Assembly (NCBI GenBank): GCA_030038175.1
Contig: JASHPN010000416.1
Location: 1-42,549, forward strand
DNA from: Verrucomicrobiia bacterium
GTDB taxonomy: Bacteria > Verrucomicrobiota > Verrucomicrobiia > Limisphaerales > UBA11358
Reading direction: 5' to 3'
DNA: 42,549 nt
Shown: positions 18,047 to 27,330 of the stretch, piece after piece
Layout of the letters: each line of letters starts with the position of its first letter
Position numbering within the stretch: the first letter of the stretch is position 1
Translations under genes and position numbers: made by a program
Notes under the pieces: generated by a model
What the model saw: the letters and a program-made list of their open reading frames with translations, nothing else
Told to the model about the DNA's origin: nothing
Databases searched by the model: none

Positions 18047-20311
18047 ATGGCCGTTCGGAACACTATCAGCAAACTTGCGCTTCCGCCGGTCGTTTGCGCG
18101 CTCGTGTCAACGCTCGCGTGTGCGGCGCCCTCATTTCAGCAGGCGGGCAATCTCCTCACTATGTCCAACGCCGACGTGCAACTGCAATATAACCTGACCG
18201 CCGGCACGACGGCGTTTCTGTGGCAAAACTCACAGAAAATCTCGGCCTTTTACGCCGGCATCGGGTTGAACAGCGGCTATGTGACGGGAAACAATTTCAG
18301 CAACCGGACCTGGTCCGTGGTCAGCAGCAACGAGGTGTCGGTGACCTCCTACGCCGCCGGATTGCCGGCGATGACGCAGTATTTCATCCTGGACCAGAAT
18401 GACAGTTTTTTGACCAGCGTGAGCATGAGCGGCACCAATGTCAGCGCCAACTGGATGGGACCGGTGGTGGTCAGCACCACCGGCGGCGTGGATATCGGCG
18501 TCACGAACGACAACCGCGTTCTCTTCGTACCCTTTGATAACGACGATTTTTCCACGTACGATGCGATGCCGATGAACAATTCGGGCACAAGTTACGAGGT
18601 GTCGGCGTTTTATGACAACACGACACGCAACGGCATGGTGGTGGGATCGGTGACGCACGACACGTGGAAAAGCGGGGTTTGGTTCAGCGGCTCAAACAAT
18701 AAACTCGACCAAATGCACGTCAATGGCGGCAACCCATCGCCCTGGGACGTGCAGCCGCATGGTTTCATTTCAGGAAACGTCATTTCCTCGCCGACGGTGT
18801 TTGTCGGTTTTGGCCAGGACTGGCGAATCACCATGCAAAATTATGCCGCTGAGAATGCGAAATTTGCCCCGGGACTGGCCTGGACCAACGGCGTGCCATT
18901 CGGTTGGAACAGTTGGGGTGTAACGAACTACCAGAGCAATATCAGTTACGACGCCGCCATCGCGGTTTCTGATTCCATCCACACAAACTTTCAGCCGTAT
19001 GGTTTTACCAACAACCGAACGGTCTATGTGAATCTGGATTCGTACGGGACCTATAACCTGAACGAGTCGGAATTGGAGGATTTCGTCATCCATTGTCACA
19101 ATAACGGACAGAAAGCGGGCATCTATTTTACCCCCTTCACGTATTGGGGAACGGCTTCGCAAGGCAGCAACAGCATTGCGCCCGGCTCAGATTATTACTG
19201 GAGCGATTTTTATCTGCGCACGACCAATGGAACGCCCATTTCCTACGATGGCGCGATCGCGCTGGACCCGACTCATCCGGGAACAAAGGATTGGATTTAC
19301 AATCAAATCAACAGTTTCATCAGCGACGGATTTGATTATCTCAAAATTGATTTTCTTTCCCATGGTGCGCTCGAAGGCGTCCATTACCAGACCAACATCA
19401 CAACCGGCATGGAGGCTTACAACGAGGGCATGCAGTTCCTGCTCAATCAGGTCAACGGCAGCATGTTTATCAGCGAATCGATCGCGCCGCTCTTTCCGTA
19501 TCAATATGCTCACAGCCGCCGCATTGCCTGTGACGCGTATGAATCGCGCATTTCCAATACGGAATACACGATGAACTCGGTGAACTATGGCTGGTGGCTG
19601 GACAAGCTGTATCCGTTCAATGACCCCGACCTCATGGTGTTTGACAACGGCCCCGACACCAACGAAGACCAGAGCCGGCTTATTAACTGCGCCATTACCG
19701 GGATTTTTCTGAATGGCAGCATTCTCACAAACTCCAGCAGCGTGAGCGTGGCGCAAATGTGCCTGACCAATGCCGCCATCAACACCGTCGCAAGCGTCGG
19801 GGAAACGTTCCTGCCGGTGGAAGGCAATACCGGCACCAGCGCCGGAACCATGTTCATGCGGCAGGACGGCTCAACGTGGTGCCTCGCTGTCTTCAATTAC
19901 ACGTCCGCCGCGACGAATGAAACGGTGACTTTGAGCCGAGTTGGCCTGCCGGCGGGAACATTTGCCGCCACGAATCTATGGGACGGTACTTCCCAGGCGG
20001 TCTCCGGGTCTTTCAACATAAGCCTGAACGCCAAACAGGCCAAGCTCTTTCGTTTGACTCTGACCAGCGCCCCGCCCACGCCGGCGTTTAACACCCCATT
20101 ATCCATGAACGGCAACCAGTTCACTCTCGGCGGCACTAACGGAATTCCAGGCTGGCCGTTGGTTCTTCTGACGGCTACCAATGTCACAACACCGTTTTCT
20201 CAATGGACGGCCATTGCGACGAATCAGTTCGATTCCAGCGGCCATTTCAATATCACCATTGGCCTCAATCCGGGCGCGCCGGGGCAATTTTATCTTTTGG
20301 AAACCCCTTAA
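18047..20311 (+). CDS. Exported clan-D glycoside hydrolase (alpha-galactosidase-like) with C-terminal sorting-like module
   Basis: 754 residues with a signal peptide (LPPVVCALVSTLACAAP). An N-terminal beta domain (residues about 25-270) precedes a (beta/alpha)8 domain with melibiase hallmarks: PFGWNSWG, the nucleophile Asp near residue 435 in DYLKIDF, and the acid/base Asp near 496 in RIACDAY, followed by EYTMNSVNYGWWL. This fits GH27/GH36-type retaining alpha-galactosidases, though this branch is remote from characterised members and the specificity could differ. The C-terminal 75 residues (SQWTAIATNQFDSSG ... FYLLETP) repeat the module that ends the giant surface protein. It is a paralogue of the 896-residue enzyme two genes downstream. 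Confidence 0.88.
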   Translation: MAVRNTISKLALPPVVCALVSTLACAAPSFQQAGNLLTMSNADVQLQYNLTAGTTAFLWQNSQKISAFYAGIGLNSGYVTGNNFSNRTWSVVSSNEVSVTSYAAGLPAMTQYFILDQNDSFLTSVSMSGTNVSANWMGPVVVSTTGGVDIGVTNDNRVLFVPFDNDDFSTYDAMPMNNSGTSYEVSAFYDNTTRNGMVVGSVTHDTWKSGVWFSGSNNKLDQMHVNGGNPSPWDVQPHGFISGNVISSPTVFVGFGQDWRITMQNYAAENAKFAPGLAWTNGVPFGWNSWGVTNYQSNISYDAAIAVSDSIHTNFQPYGFTNNRTVYVNLDSYGTYNLNESELEDFVIHCHNNGQKAGIYFTPFTYWGTASQGSNSIAPGSDYYWSDFYLRTTNGTPISYDGAIALDPTHPGTKDWIYNQINSFISDGFDYLKIDFLSHGALEGVHYQTNITTGMEAYNEGMQFLLNQVNGSMFISESIAPLFPYQYAHSRRIACDAYESRISNTEYTMNSVNYGWWLDKLYPFNDPDLMVFDNGPDTNEDQSRLINCAITGIFLNGSILTNSSSVSVAQMCLTNAAINTVASVGETFLPVEGNTGTSAGTMFMRQDGSTWCLAVFNYTSAATNETVTLSRVGLPAGTFAATNLWDGTSQAVSGSFNISLNAKQAKLFRLTLTSAPPTPAFNTPLSMNGNQFTLGGTNGIPGWPLVLLTATNVTTPFSQWTAIATNQFDSSGHFNITIGLNPGAPGQFYLLETP

Positions 20312-20333
20312 TTTGAATCCATCACCACGACCC

Positions 20334-22511
20334 ATGAATAAGCATCCCCTGCTCCGGCTAACCCTGTGCCTCCTCGCTGCCAGCGTCTTTGGCGAAATGG
20401 ATGGCGCCCTCTCGTCCGCGCGGGCAAACCCGCCGGTCATTGCCATCGCCACCGCGCATTCAGCCCTCACGCTGGCGGTTGGGGACGACGGGCGTCTGTA
20501 CGAGCTTGGCTATGGGCGTATCGGAGGGCCGCTGGCGCAGTTGCAGGCGGGCGACCGCCACGCTGAGTTTTATCCGGGGTTTGGCGACGGCTATTTCCGT
20601 CAAGCGGCGCTTCAAGCCACGCATACCGATGGCAACACTTCGACCGATCTGCGCTTCGCCCGGCAGGAAACAGACGTCATTGATACGAATATCACCCTGA
20701 CCCGTATCGAATTGAAAGACAGTTATTATCCGTTCACGGTGACCTTGTGCTTCAAAAGTTTTCACGATCAGGACGTCATTGAACAATGGGCGGAAATCAG
20801 CCAGGACGAAGGCGGGCTGGTTACGCTGCATGGTTTTGCCTCTTCGGCGCCGGTTTTCGACGCGCCCAGCTATTGGCTGACGCAATTCTATGGGGACTGG
20901 GCCCGCGAGGCGAACATGGTCGAAGAGCAATTGCGGCCGGGCACCAAAATTCTGGATTCAGACCTGGGCGTACGCGCCAGCCGGTATCGTTTCCCGTCCT
21001 TCATCCTGTCGCTGGACGGTCCGGCGCGGGAAAACGCCGGCGATGTTTTGGGCGGTTCGCTCGAGTGGTCGGGCAGTTATCAACTGGCTTTTGACATGGA
21101 TTCGGACAACCACCTGCGCGCGCTTTGCGGCATCAACCCTTACGGTGAAGCAGTTCATTTGAAGCCTCGCGAAATTTTCAAAACGCCGGGAATGCTCTGG
21201 ACCTGGACCGACCAAGGCACGGGTCAGATGACGCGAAATTTCGATGATTGGGCTCGCCGTTATGGCATCCGCGACGGCGCCAAAGCTCGGCCCGTATTGC
21301 TAAATAATTGGGAGGCCACCGGATTTAATTTCAATGACGAAACCATCGTATCACTCTTCGACGGCGCCCGGGAGATTCATGCCGATACGTTTCTGTTGGA
21401 TGACGGATGGTTCGGCAACGCGCATCCGCGGAATGACGATCACGCGGGCCTGGGCGATTGGCAGGTGAACCGCCGCAAGCTTCCGCACGGACTTTCCTAC
21501 CTGGCAAGCCAGGCCAACCGGCGCGGCCTGAATTTTGGCATTTGGATTGAACCCGAAATGGTGAATCCGCAAAGCGACCTGTTTGAAAAGCACCCCGAGT
21601 GGGCCATCCAACAGCCTCACCGCAGCCTCGATTTGAGCCGCAATCAACTGGACCTGGATTTGAGCCGGCCGGCGGTGGACAAATTCGTCTGGCACGTCGT
21701 GGACGATACGCTCGGCACTCCAGGCGTTGGTTTTGTCAAGTGGGACGCCAACCGTTTCGTCACCCAGCCGGGATCCACGTATTTGCCGGCGGACCAGCAA
21801 TTTGACTTGCTCATTGATTACAACTTCGCGCTTTACCGCGTCATGGCGCAAATGGCGGAGAAATTTCCGGACACCTGGGCCATGCTTTGCTCGGGCGGAG
21901 GAGGCCGCGCCGATTATGGCGCGCTGAAATATTTCGATGAATTGTGGCCCAGCGACAACACCGACCCGCTCCGCCGGGTGTTCATCCAATGGGGCTACAG
22001 TTATTTTTTCCCGGCGGAAACCCTCTGCGCGCACATCACCCATTCGGGCAATCGGCCGCTCAAATTTACCGAGGATGTCGCCATGAGCGCTGCCCTGGGC
22101 GTGGACATGGACCTGCGAAAACTCAAACCGGGGAAATTGCAGCAACTGGCTTCGGCCATCGCCCTTTATAAAGACCAAATCCGCGACATCGTGGAACAGG
22201 GAGACCTTTACCGGTTGTTGTCGCCTTACGACAATCCCTGTGCGGCGCTAAATTACGTAACGCCAGACCGTTCTCGCGCCGTGCTGTTCGTCTATCAAAT
22301 CAAGGACGGTGACGACGGCCTTATTAAGCCCCAGGGGCTCGACCCGCAGGGTCAGTATCGCGTCCATGAGGTGAACCTTCCGGCGGGAACCCAATCCCGG
22401 CTGAGCAACGACGGCCAAATTGTTGACGGCCGGACGTTGATGCAACAGGGTTTGCCGGCGCCCTGCAAAAAAACCTGCGACAGCGCCGTGATTGAACTGT
22501 TTGAAGAATGA
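20334..22511 (+). CDS. Alpha-galactosidase, GH36, exported
   Basis: 725 residues from ATG 20334, which gives a clean signal peptide (PLLRLTLCLLAASVFG); the longer frame from 20181 lies inside the previous gene. Classical GH36 architecture: N-terminal beta-supersandwich, then a (beta/alpha)8 barrel with LLNNWEATGFNF, FLLDDGWFG, GDWQVNRRKLPHGL and IEPEMVNPQSDLFEKHPEW. The catalytic nucleophile is Asp 471 in FVKWDANR and the acid/base Asp 541 in WPSDNTD. It releases terminal alpha-galactose from raffinose-type oligosaccharides or galactomannan side chains. Its stop overlaps the start of the next gene (ATGA), indicating translational coupling. Export is unusual, as many GH36 enzymes are cytoplasmic. 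Confidence 0.95.
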   Translation: MNKHPLLRLTLCLLAASVFGEMDGALSSARANPPVIAIATAHSALTLAVGDDGRLYELGYGRIGGPLAQLQAGDRHAEFYPGFGDGYFRQAALQATHTDGNTSTDLRFARQETDVIDTNITLTRIELKDSYYPFTVTLCFKSFHDQDVIEQWAEISQDEGGLVTLHGFASSAPVFDAPSYWLTQFYGDWAREANMVEEQLRPGTKILDSDLGVRASRYRFPSFILSLDGPARENAGDVLGGSLEWSGSYQLAFDMDSDNHLRALCGINPYGEAVHLKPREIFKTPGMLWTWTDQGTGQMTRNFDDWARRYGIRDGAKARPVLLNNWEATGFNFNDETIVSLFDGAREIHADTFLLDDGWFGNAHPRNDDHAGLGDWQVNRRKLPHGLSYLASQANRRGLNFGIWIEPEMVNPQSDLFEKHPEWAIQQPHRSLDLSRNQLDLDLSRPAVDKFVWHVVDDTLGTPGVGFVKWDANRFVTQPGSTYLPADQQFDLLIDYNFALYRVMAQMAEKFPDTWAMLCSGGGGRADYGALKYFDELWPSDNTDPLRRVFIQWGYSYFFPAETLCAHITHSGNRPLKFTEDVAMSAALGVDMDLRKLKPGKLQQLASAIALYKDQIRDIVEQGDLYRLLSPYDNPCAALNYVTPDRSRAVLFVYQIKDGDDGLIKPQGLDPQGQYRVHEVNLPAGTQSRLSNDGQIVDGRTLMQQGLPAPCKKTCDSAVIELFEE

Positions 22512-25198
22512 ACGCTATGCGCGGCATGTTCAAAAAGGGAGCCTTGAGCGCGGGCTTGCGGGTGCAGGTTGCTCTCCTTCTATTGGTTTCAATTCAGGCA
22601 GCGGATTCACAAACAATCTATTCCGCCGTTTCCGCGGCGTTGTCCAATGGGGCGTCCTCGGTGGGTGGCGGATGGGTGGGAAACCTTGGGGGCCCGCAAA
22701 ACGGAACCGTTACATTCGATGTCAAAGTCCAGCACGACGGATTATATCCGCTCACCGTGGGCTTCAACGGTGGCGATGATCGCGCCCTAACCGTCACCGT
22801 CAACGAGGCAGCCCGCTTTGACGTGATTTTTCATCCGGTCGCGGCGGATGGCAAGGAAAGCAGTCAAACGGTCCTGGTCCCGTTAAGCACCGGTGACAAT
22901 TCGATTGCGTTTAATAATGCGCTCGAGCCCGGGCCAAACCTGCGGGAGATTACGGTCGCCGGCGCGCCCGTCCAATCGTGTGCCGTCTCCGGCTCTGTGC
23001 TCAACGCTGATGGCGCCCCGCGGACCGGTGTCACGGTTCTTTTGTCTTCGGGCGAAACCATTCGCATGAAAACCACGACCGACCAAACCGGTCACTATCA
23101 GTTTCCGTTTGTCCCCCATGCCGATTACTACGTCCGCCCTTCCGGCGCGGGAGATTCCGCCGCATTTTTTTCACCGTGCGAAAAATATTGCCCCCTCTCC
23201 GAAGCCGCGCAGGGTCCGGCGGCCGGGATAGACTTTGTCGCGACGCCCTGGGGCGGGCGCTCACGCAAAATTTCGGTTATGCGCCAGGGAAAGTGGCGAA
23301 TCGAATACGATTTGTCGCGTGGCGTTGCGGATGTTTTTTACGGCGGGCAATTGCTGATTCCTCGGGCTTTCGCCGAAGCGCGGATGCCCGAAGTGATCAC
23401 GAGCATGGATTTTCAATCGAGAAAAATGACTCATGAGCCGATCCAGGACCGATTCGGACGTGGCGAGAAATTCGTGGTCGAATCATCCAACAACGACGGG
23501 GACACGATGCGCCAGACGTTCCGGCTTTACAAAAATTCCGATTATTTTCTGGCGGACATGGAAATATCCCGGAAAGGCGGCGCGGCGTCCAATTTTATGT
23601 CGCCGCTGGTCTCCGATTGCGCGGCCCATTTTCTGGCCGCCGGTGACGATCGCGCGCTCTTTGTTCCCTTCGACAATGATAAGTGGGTGCGCTACGACGC
23701 CGTTCCTTTTGGCGGCCAACTCACGAGTTACGAAGTGTCCGCATTTTACAACAATGCCGATCGGCACGGGCTTGTGATCGGCTCGGTGACGCACGACACA
23801 TGGAAGACGGGGATTGAATCGGCCACAACGTCAAACCGGATAACCCGCCTGGAAATCTTTGGCGGAATATCGTCCAGCCAAACGCGGGACGTACTGCCGC
23901 ATGGCAAAGTCCGCGGCGCGACCATCCGCTCGCCATCCGTTTTCATCGGATACTTTTCCGATTGGCGCGATGGCCTGGACGCGTACGGGCGAGCCAATGC
24001 GATGGTCGCTTCGCGGCGGCCCTGGCATGGCGGTCCGCCCTTCGGCTGGAATAGTTGGGGAAAGCTGCAATTTAGTCTGACATTCCAAAAGGCGACTGAG
24101 GTTTCGGATTTCTTCGCGACACAGCTTCCGCACTTTGAAGAAGGTGGCGCGATCTACATTGGACTGGACGCCGGTTGGGATTTCCTCAGCGACGAGCAAT
24201 TGAAGCAATTTGTCGAGCACTGCCGGTCCAATCACCAGGCAGCCGGCGTTTATTTCACTCCGTTCACCGCGTGGGGACCCAATGGTGACGCGCCGGTTCC
24301 AGGGACGCCCTTCAAGTACCGCGATGTCTTTCTTTACGCACACGGACACATTCAACATATCGCCGGCGGCGTCGCGCTGGACCCAACCCATCCCGGCACG
24401 CAGGCACTGATAAAATCCACTCTCGAACGTTTTCACCGCGATGGTTTTCAATACGTGAAGGCTGACTTTCTCAATTACGGCACTCTGGAAGCCGACAAGT
24501 ATTTCGACACAAGCGTGACAACGGGCGTCGAGGCCTACAACGAGGGCATGAAGTTCGTGGACGCGGCCCTGGGACAAGACATGTATTTGAATGAGTCCAT
24601 CGCGCCTTTGTTTCCCGCGCAATACGCGAATTCCCGGCGCATCGGCTGCGACTCTTTTGGCAGCATCCAGGACACTGAATACACGCTCAACTCGCTGACT
24701 TACGGCTGGTGGCTGTCGCAAGCGTATGATTTTAATGACCCGGACGAAATGGTGCTGGATGGTTTCAGCGAGGGCGAAAATCGGGCGCGCGTCACCTCCG
24801 CCGCCATCACCGGCCTGTTCATCTCCGGCGACGATTTTAGCAAGGGCGGCAGCGCCACCGGCAAGGAACGCGCCCGCGAATTCCTGAACAACGCCGCCAT
24901 TGACCAGGTGGCCAGGAGCGTGAAATCATTTCGTACGGTTGAGGGCAATACTGGAAGCGGCGCGGCCAATGTGTTCAGTTGTCGTTGCCAAAACGATTAC
25001 TATCTCGCGGCTTTCAATTATTCAACCAACAGCGTGGACTTGACCGTTGATTTGCGCCGGGCGGGAATCAAACCGGCCGCCGGACTTGAAGCGACAGAAC
25101 TTTGGAGCGGCGCCACCAGCCCTGCCGCCAACCCGATGACCATCACTCTTGGCCCTTCTGATGCCGCGCTTTACAAGTTTAGCCGGCGCCTGAAATGA
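22508..25198 (+). CDS. Multidomain exported alpha-galactosidase-like enzyme with CBM-like and carboxypeptidase-regulatory-like domains
   Basis: 896 residues beginning at an ATG that overlaps the previous stop. After a signal peptide (LRVQVALLLLVSIQAADS) comes a jelly-roll domain resembling CBM35/CBM6 (residues about 35-150: YPLTVGFNGGDDRALTVTVN). Next is a carboxypeptidase-regulatory-like strand domain (about 155-215: GSVLNADGAPRTGVTVLLS ... GHYQFPFV). The enzyme part parallels the 754-residue paralogue: HDTWKTG, PFGWNSWG, nucleophile Asp near 653 in QYVKADF, acid/base Asp near 715 in RIGCDSF, and EYTLNSLTYGWWL. It lacks the C-terminal FY-L-P module of its paralogue. It likely attacks alpha-galactosides or related sugars in the same pathway as its neighbours. 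Confidence 0.88.
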   Translation: MNAMRGMFKKGALSAGLRVQVALLLLVSIQAADSQTIYSAVSAALSNGASSVGGGWVGNLGGPQNGTVTFDVKVQHDGLYPLTVGFNGGDDRALTVTVNEAARFDVIFHPVAADGKESSQTVLVPLSTGDNSIAFNNALEPGPNLREITVAGAPVQSCAVSGSVLNADGAPRTGVTVLLSSGETIRMKTTTDQTGHYQFPFVPHADYYVRPSGAGDSAAFFSPCEKYCPLSEAAQGPAAGIDFVATPWGGRSRKISVMRQGKWRIEYDLSRGVADVFYGGQLLIPRAFAEARMPEVITSMDFQSRKMTHEPIQDRFGRGEKFVVESSNNDGDTMRQTFRLYKNSDYFLADMEISRKGGAASNFMSPLVSDCAAHFLAAGDDRALFVPFDNDKWVRYDAVPFGGQLTSYEVSAFYNNADRHGLVIGSVTHDTWKTGIESATTSNRITRLEIFGGISSSQTRDVLPHGKVRGATIRSPSVFIGYFSDWRDGLDAYGRANAMVASRRPWHGGPPFGWNSWGKLQFSLTFQKATEVSDFFATQLPHFEEGGAIYIGLDAGWDFLSDEQLKQFVEHCRSNHQAAGVYFTPFTAWGPNGDAPVPGTPFKYRDVFLYAHGHIQHIAGGVALDPTHPGTQALIKSTLERFHRDGFQYVKADFLNYGTLEADKYFDTSVTTGVEAYNEGMKFVDAALGQDMYLNESIAPLFPAQYANSRRIGCDSFGSIQDTEYTLNSLTYGWWLSQAYDFNDPDEMVLDGFSEGENRARVTSAAITGLFISGDDFSKGGSATGKERAREFLNNAAIDQVARSVKSFRTVEGNTGSGAANVFSCRCQNDYYLAAFNYSTNSVDLTVDLRRAGIKPAAGLEATELWSGATSPAANPMTITLGPSDAALYKFSRRLK

Positions 25199-25201
25199 CC
25201 A

Positions 25202-25216
25202 GCGGCGAAGAGCCGC
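25202..25216. terminator. Weak hairpin between convergent genes
   Basis: GCGGC and GCCGC pair around GAAGA in the 54-base gap between convergent coding regions. There is no T-run, so termination is only a possibility. Confidence 0.25.
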
Positions 25217-25252
25217 GCGCGTGAGCAAGGGGAAAGATCCGGTAAATGATGA

Positions 25253-26038
25253 TTAATACACCTTTTTTACGACGAGCACTTCGATTGGCGCCGTGTCCGG
25301 TTCCAGGGCCAGGCCCCAGTCTTTGAGGATCTTATCCAAAGCAGGCCGGGCGGTGGATTCGGTTTGTAGCTGCATGAAAATCGCTTTGTTCCAGTTCAAG
25401 GACAGATCGTAATAATTGGTCAGACCGGTTTCATCTGTGACCGGGGATTTGATGATCCACTCAAAATCCGAGGCTAATTCTATTAGCCGGGTGTGCGTGA
25501 CATACATTTTGCCATTTCTAAACTTGCTATCCTCCTTTTCGCCGGGACCGCTCACCGTCAAGCCAGGGAGGGAGGGATCAACGACTTTTAGCGCCAGCAC
25601 GTCAGTGTCGTTTGTTTCCGTTTGGACCGTATAACCGAGCGTGCGGCGGAGGGCCTTTTGGAGGCTCCGCCGGGGGGTGGACGTCGTCATGATAAAATCA
25701 AAACTGTTGGTGGGCGCGTCGAAAGGAAGCTGAACCCGGCCAACCGTTTCGCCATAAGCGGCGGCGATCATATCGCGCAACGTGACATCGCGCCCCATGA
25801 CGCGCCACGATCGGCCGGCTTTGCTTTCCGCGCGCGCCCACGTAACACCCGCGTTGACGCTATGCTCGAAATGCGTTGGACGAATATCGGCGATACCCGC
25901 CGGCGCCCGCGCCAGGCTTCGCTGGCTGGAAAAATACCCATCTTTGGCCGAGGGAAAGAAAACCATTTTCACGCCGATGGCCAGCCCCACGGCCACGAAC
26001 GGTCCCGCAATCAAAATAATTGTCTTTGCCGTTGTCAT
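25253..26038 (-). CDS. TIGR03435 (DUF3738) family membrane-anchored protein
   Basis: 261 residues from ATG 26038. A single N-terminal membrane helix (IILIAGPFVAVGLAIGVKMVFF) is followed by the periplasmic TIGR03435 domain. Markers include the RWRVxGRDVTLRDMIAAAYG-type region (here WRVMGRDVTLRDMIAAAYG), PTNSFDFIMT and VTDETGLTNYYDLSLNW. The family is common in soil Acidobacteria and Verrucomicrobia and has no defined function. The longer frame to 26101 is rejected because its TTG start is part of the -35 box. A strong promoter and an operator-like palindrome lie just upstream, which suggests regulated expression. Many relatives sit beside BlaI/MecI-type regulators; none is visible here. Confidence 0.88.
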   Translation of the reverse strand: MTTAKTIILIAGPFVAVGLAIGVKMVFFPSAKDGYFSSQRSLARAPAGIADIRPTHFEHSVNAGVTWARAESKAGRSWRVMGRDVTLRDMIAAAYGETVGRVQLPFDAPTNSFDFIMTTSTPRRSLQKALRRTLGYTVQTETNDTDVLALKVVDPSLPGLTVSGPGEKEDSKFRNGKMYVTHTRLIELASDFEWIIKSPVTDETGLTNYYDLSLNWNKAIFMQLQTESTARPALDKILKDWGLALEPDTAPIEVLVVKKVY

Positions 26039-26049
26039 ATTGCATCGCA

Positions 26050-26065
26050 AATGGATACATCCATT
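26050..26065. promoter_or_regulatory. Operator-like palindrome at the TIGR03435 promoter
   Basis: AATGGAT and ATCCATT form perfect seven-base arms around two bases. The palindrome covers the predicted transcription start and the first bases of the leader, a position where a bound repressor would block transcription. Confidence 0.5.
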
Positions 26066-26071
26066 ACAGAT

Positions 26072-26101
26072 ATAATAACGCGCAATGGCGGTTTGTGTCA
26101 A
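26072..26101 (-). promoter_or_regulatory. Promoter of the TIGR03435 gene
   Basis: On the minus strand a perfect TTGACA (26101-26096) is followed after 18 bases by TATTAT (26077-26072). Transcription would begin near 26065, about 27 bases upstream of the ATG at 26038. Confidence 0.6.
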
Positions 26102-26135
26102 CTGCTGTTTAAAAGAAAAAATGGAAATATTGAAC

Positions 26136-27293
26136 TTACAAGGCTTGCCGCAGCGTTTCAGCCAGCTCTTCCGGCGTCAACGTTATCGGGTTCGCCTTCA
26201 TGCTGCTGGCCTGGGTCGCTTTCTCGACCAATTCATCCACGTGCTCCGATTTGACGCCGTAAGTTCCCAGACGCGGGATTTGGAGTTCCTCAATTAATCG
26301 GACAACCCAATCCACGCCGGCGTCGGCCGTCGCGTGCAGGTCGTCCGTGCAAATCCACGCGATTTGCCTATACCGCGTCAACGCCCGGCTTTGCGCGTCG
26401 CGCTGCCGGAGTGCGCTGATATTTGTCCGCATCACGTGTGGCAGCAGCGCCGCGCAAATCGCGCCATGCGGCGCGTTGGAAAACATTCCGCCGATCGGAC
26501 CCGCGAAACCATGCGCCGCGCCGAGGCCGGCATTGGCCAGCGCCAGCCCGCCAAACAGGCTCGCCAGCGCCATGTCTTCCCTGGCGGATTTGTTTTGACC
26601 GTGATGAAATGCCAGCCGCAACGAACGCGCCCCATGGGAGAGCCCTTCCACGCACAAGCCATCGGTCATGGGATTTGCGCGCAGACAGACAAACGGCTCG
26701 ATGAGCTGCGTCAGGGCGTCCATCCCCGTGCGCGCCGTGATCGCCGGCGGCAAATCACAGGTCAATTCCGGATCAACGAGCGCGATTTTGGCGAGCATGA
26801 ACGGGCTGCGCAGGCTGACTTTTAATCCGTGTTCCGGAGAAGCCAGAACCGCGTTGCGCGTAACCTCCGAACCGGTGCCCGCCGTAGTCGGAATGGCAAT
26901 AAATGGGGCGGATGGTTTCGTCAACGCCTTGCCGCGCCCGATGACCTCAAGGTAATCGAGCAAATCACCGTCGTTCGCCAGCATCGCGGCGATCGCCTTT
27001 GCCGTGTCCAACACGCTGCCCCCGCCAAAGCCTGCCACAAAATCACAATTGTCCCTTTTCGCCAGCTGCACGCCGTTTTCGACCGTCGAAATTTCCGGTT
27101 CGCCCAAGACGGAAAAGGTCGCCGCCTGGACCCCGGCTACACGGAGCGACGCCAACAATTTCTCCGCCCGGGAAGAATCCCGTCCCGTCACCACGAGCGC
27201 GCGTTTACCGAATTCTCCGGCCAGCGTGCCAATGTCGCGCAACGCGCCGGGGCCGAAAATAATTCGTGTTGCCGTGGCAAATTCAAATTTCAT
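26136..27293 (-). CDS. Iron-containing alcohol dehydrogenase family protein
   Basis: 385 residues of the group III (Fe-ADH) family. The N-terminal nucleotide-binding part carries GKRALVVTG and FVAGFGGGSVLDTAKAIA. The C-terminal metal domain has ARTGMDALTQLIEP, GLGAAHGFAGPIGG and NAPHGAICAALLPHV. Of the usual Asp-His-His-His ligands, the second position is Gln (DALTQ rather than DALTH), as I recall in one maleylacetate-reductase-like branch, so metal dependence may differ. Reaction: NAD(P)-linked reduction of an aldehyde or keto group; the substrate is unknown. It is the last gene of a minus-strand run with a methyltransferase (37 bases upstream), a monooxygenase and a GDSL hydrolase. Confidence 0.92.
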   Translation of the reverse strand: MKFEFATATRIIFGPGALRDIGTLAGEFGKRALVVTGRDSSRAEKLLASLRVAGVQAATFSVLGEPEISTVENGVQLAKRDNCDFVAGFGGGSVLDTAKAIAAMLANDGDLLDYLEVIGRGKALTKPSAPFIAIPTTAGTGSEVTRNAVLASPEHGLKVSLRSPFMLAKIALVDPELTCDLPPAITARTGMDALTQLIEPFVCLRANPMTDGLCVEGLSHGARSLRLAFHHGQNKSAREDMALASLFGGLALANAGLGAAHGFAGPIGGMFSNAPHGAICAALLPHVMRTNISALRQRDAQSRALTRYRQIAWICTDDLHATADAGVDWVVRLIEELQIPRLGTYGVKSEHVDELVEKATQASSMKANPITLTPEELAETLRQAL

Positions 27294-27330
27294 AAAAAGC
27301 GTTGCGCGGACCAGCGGATACAGACGGCCC

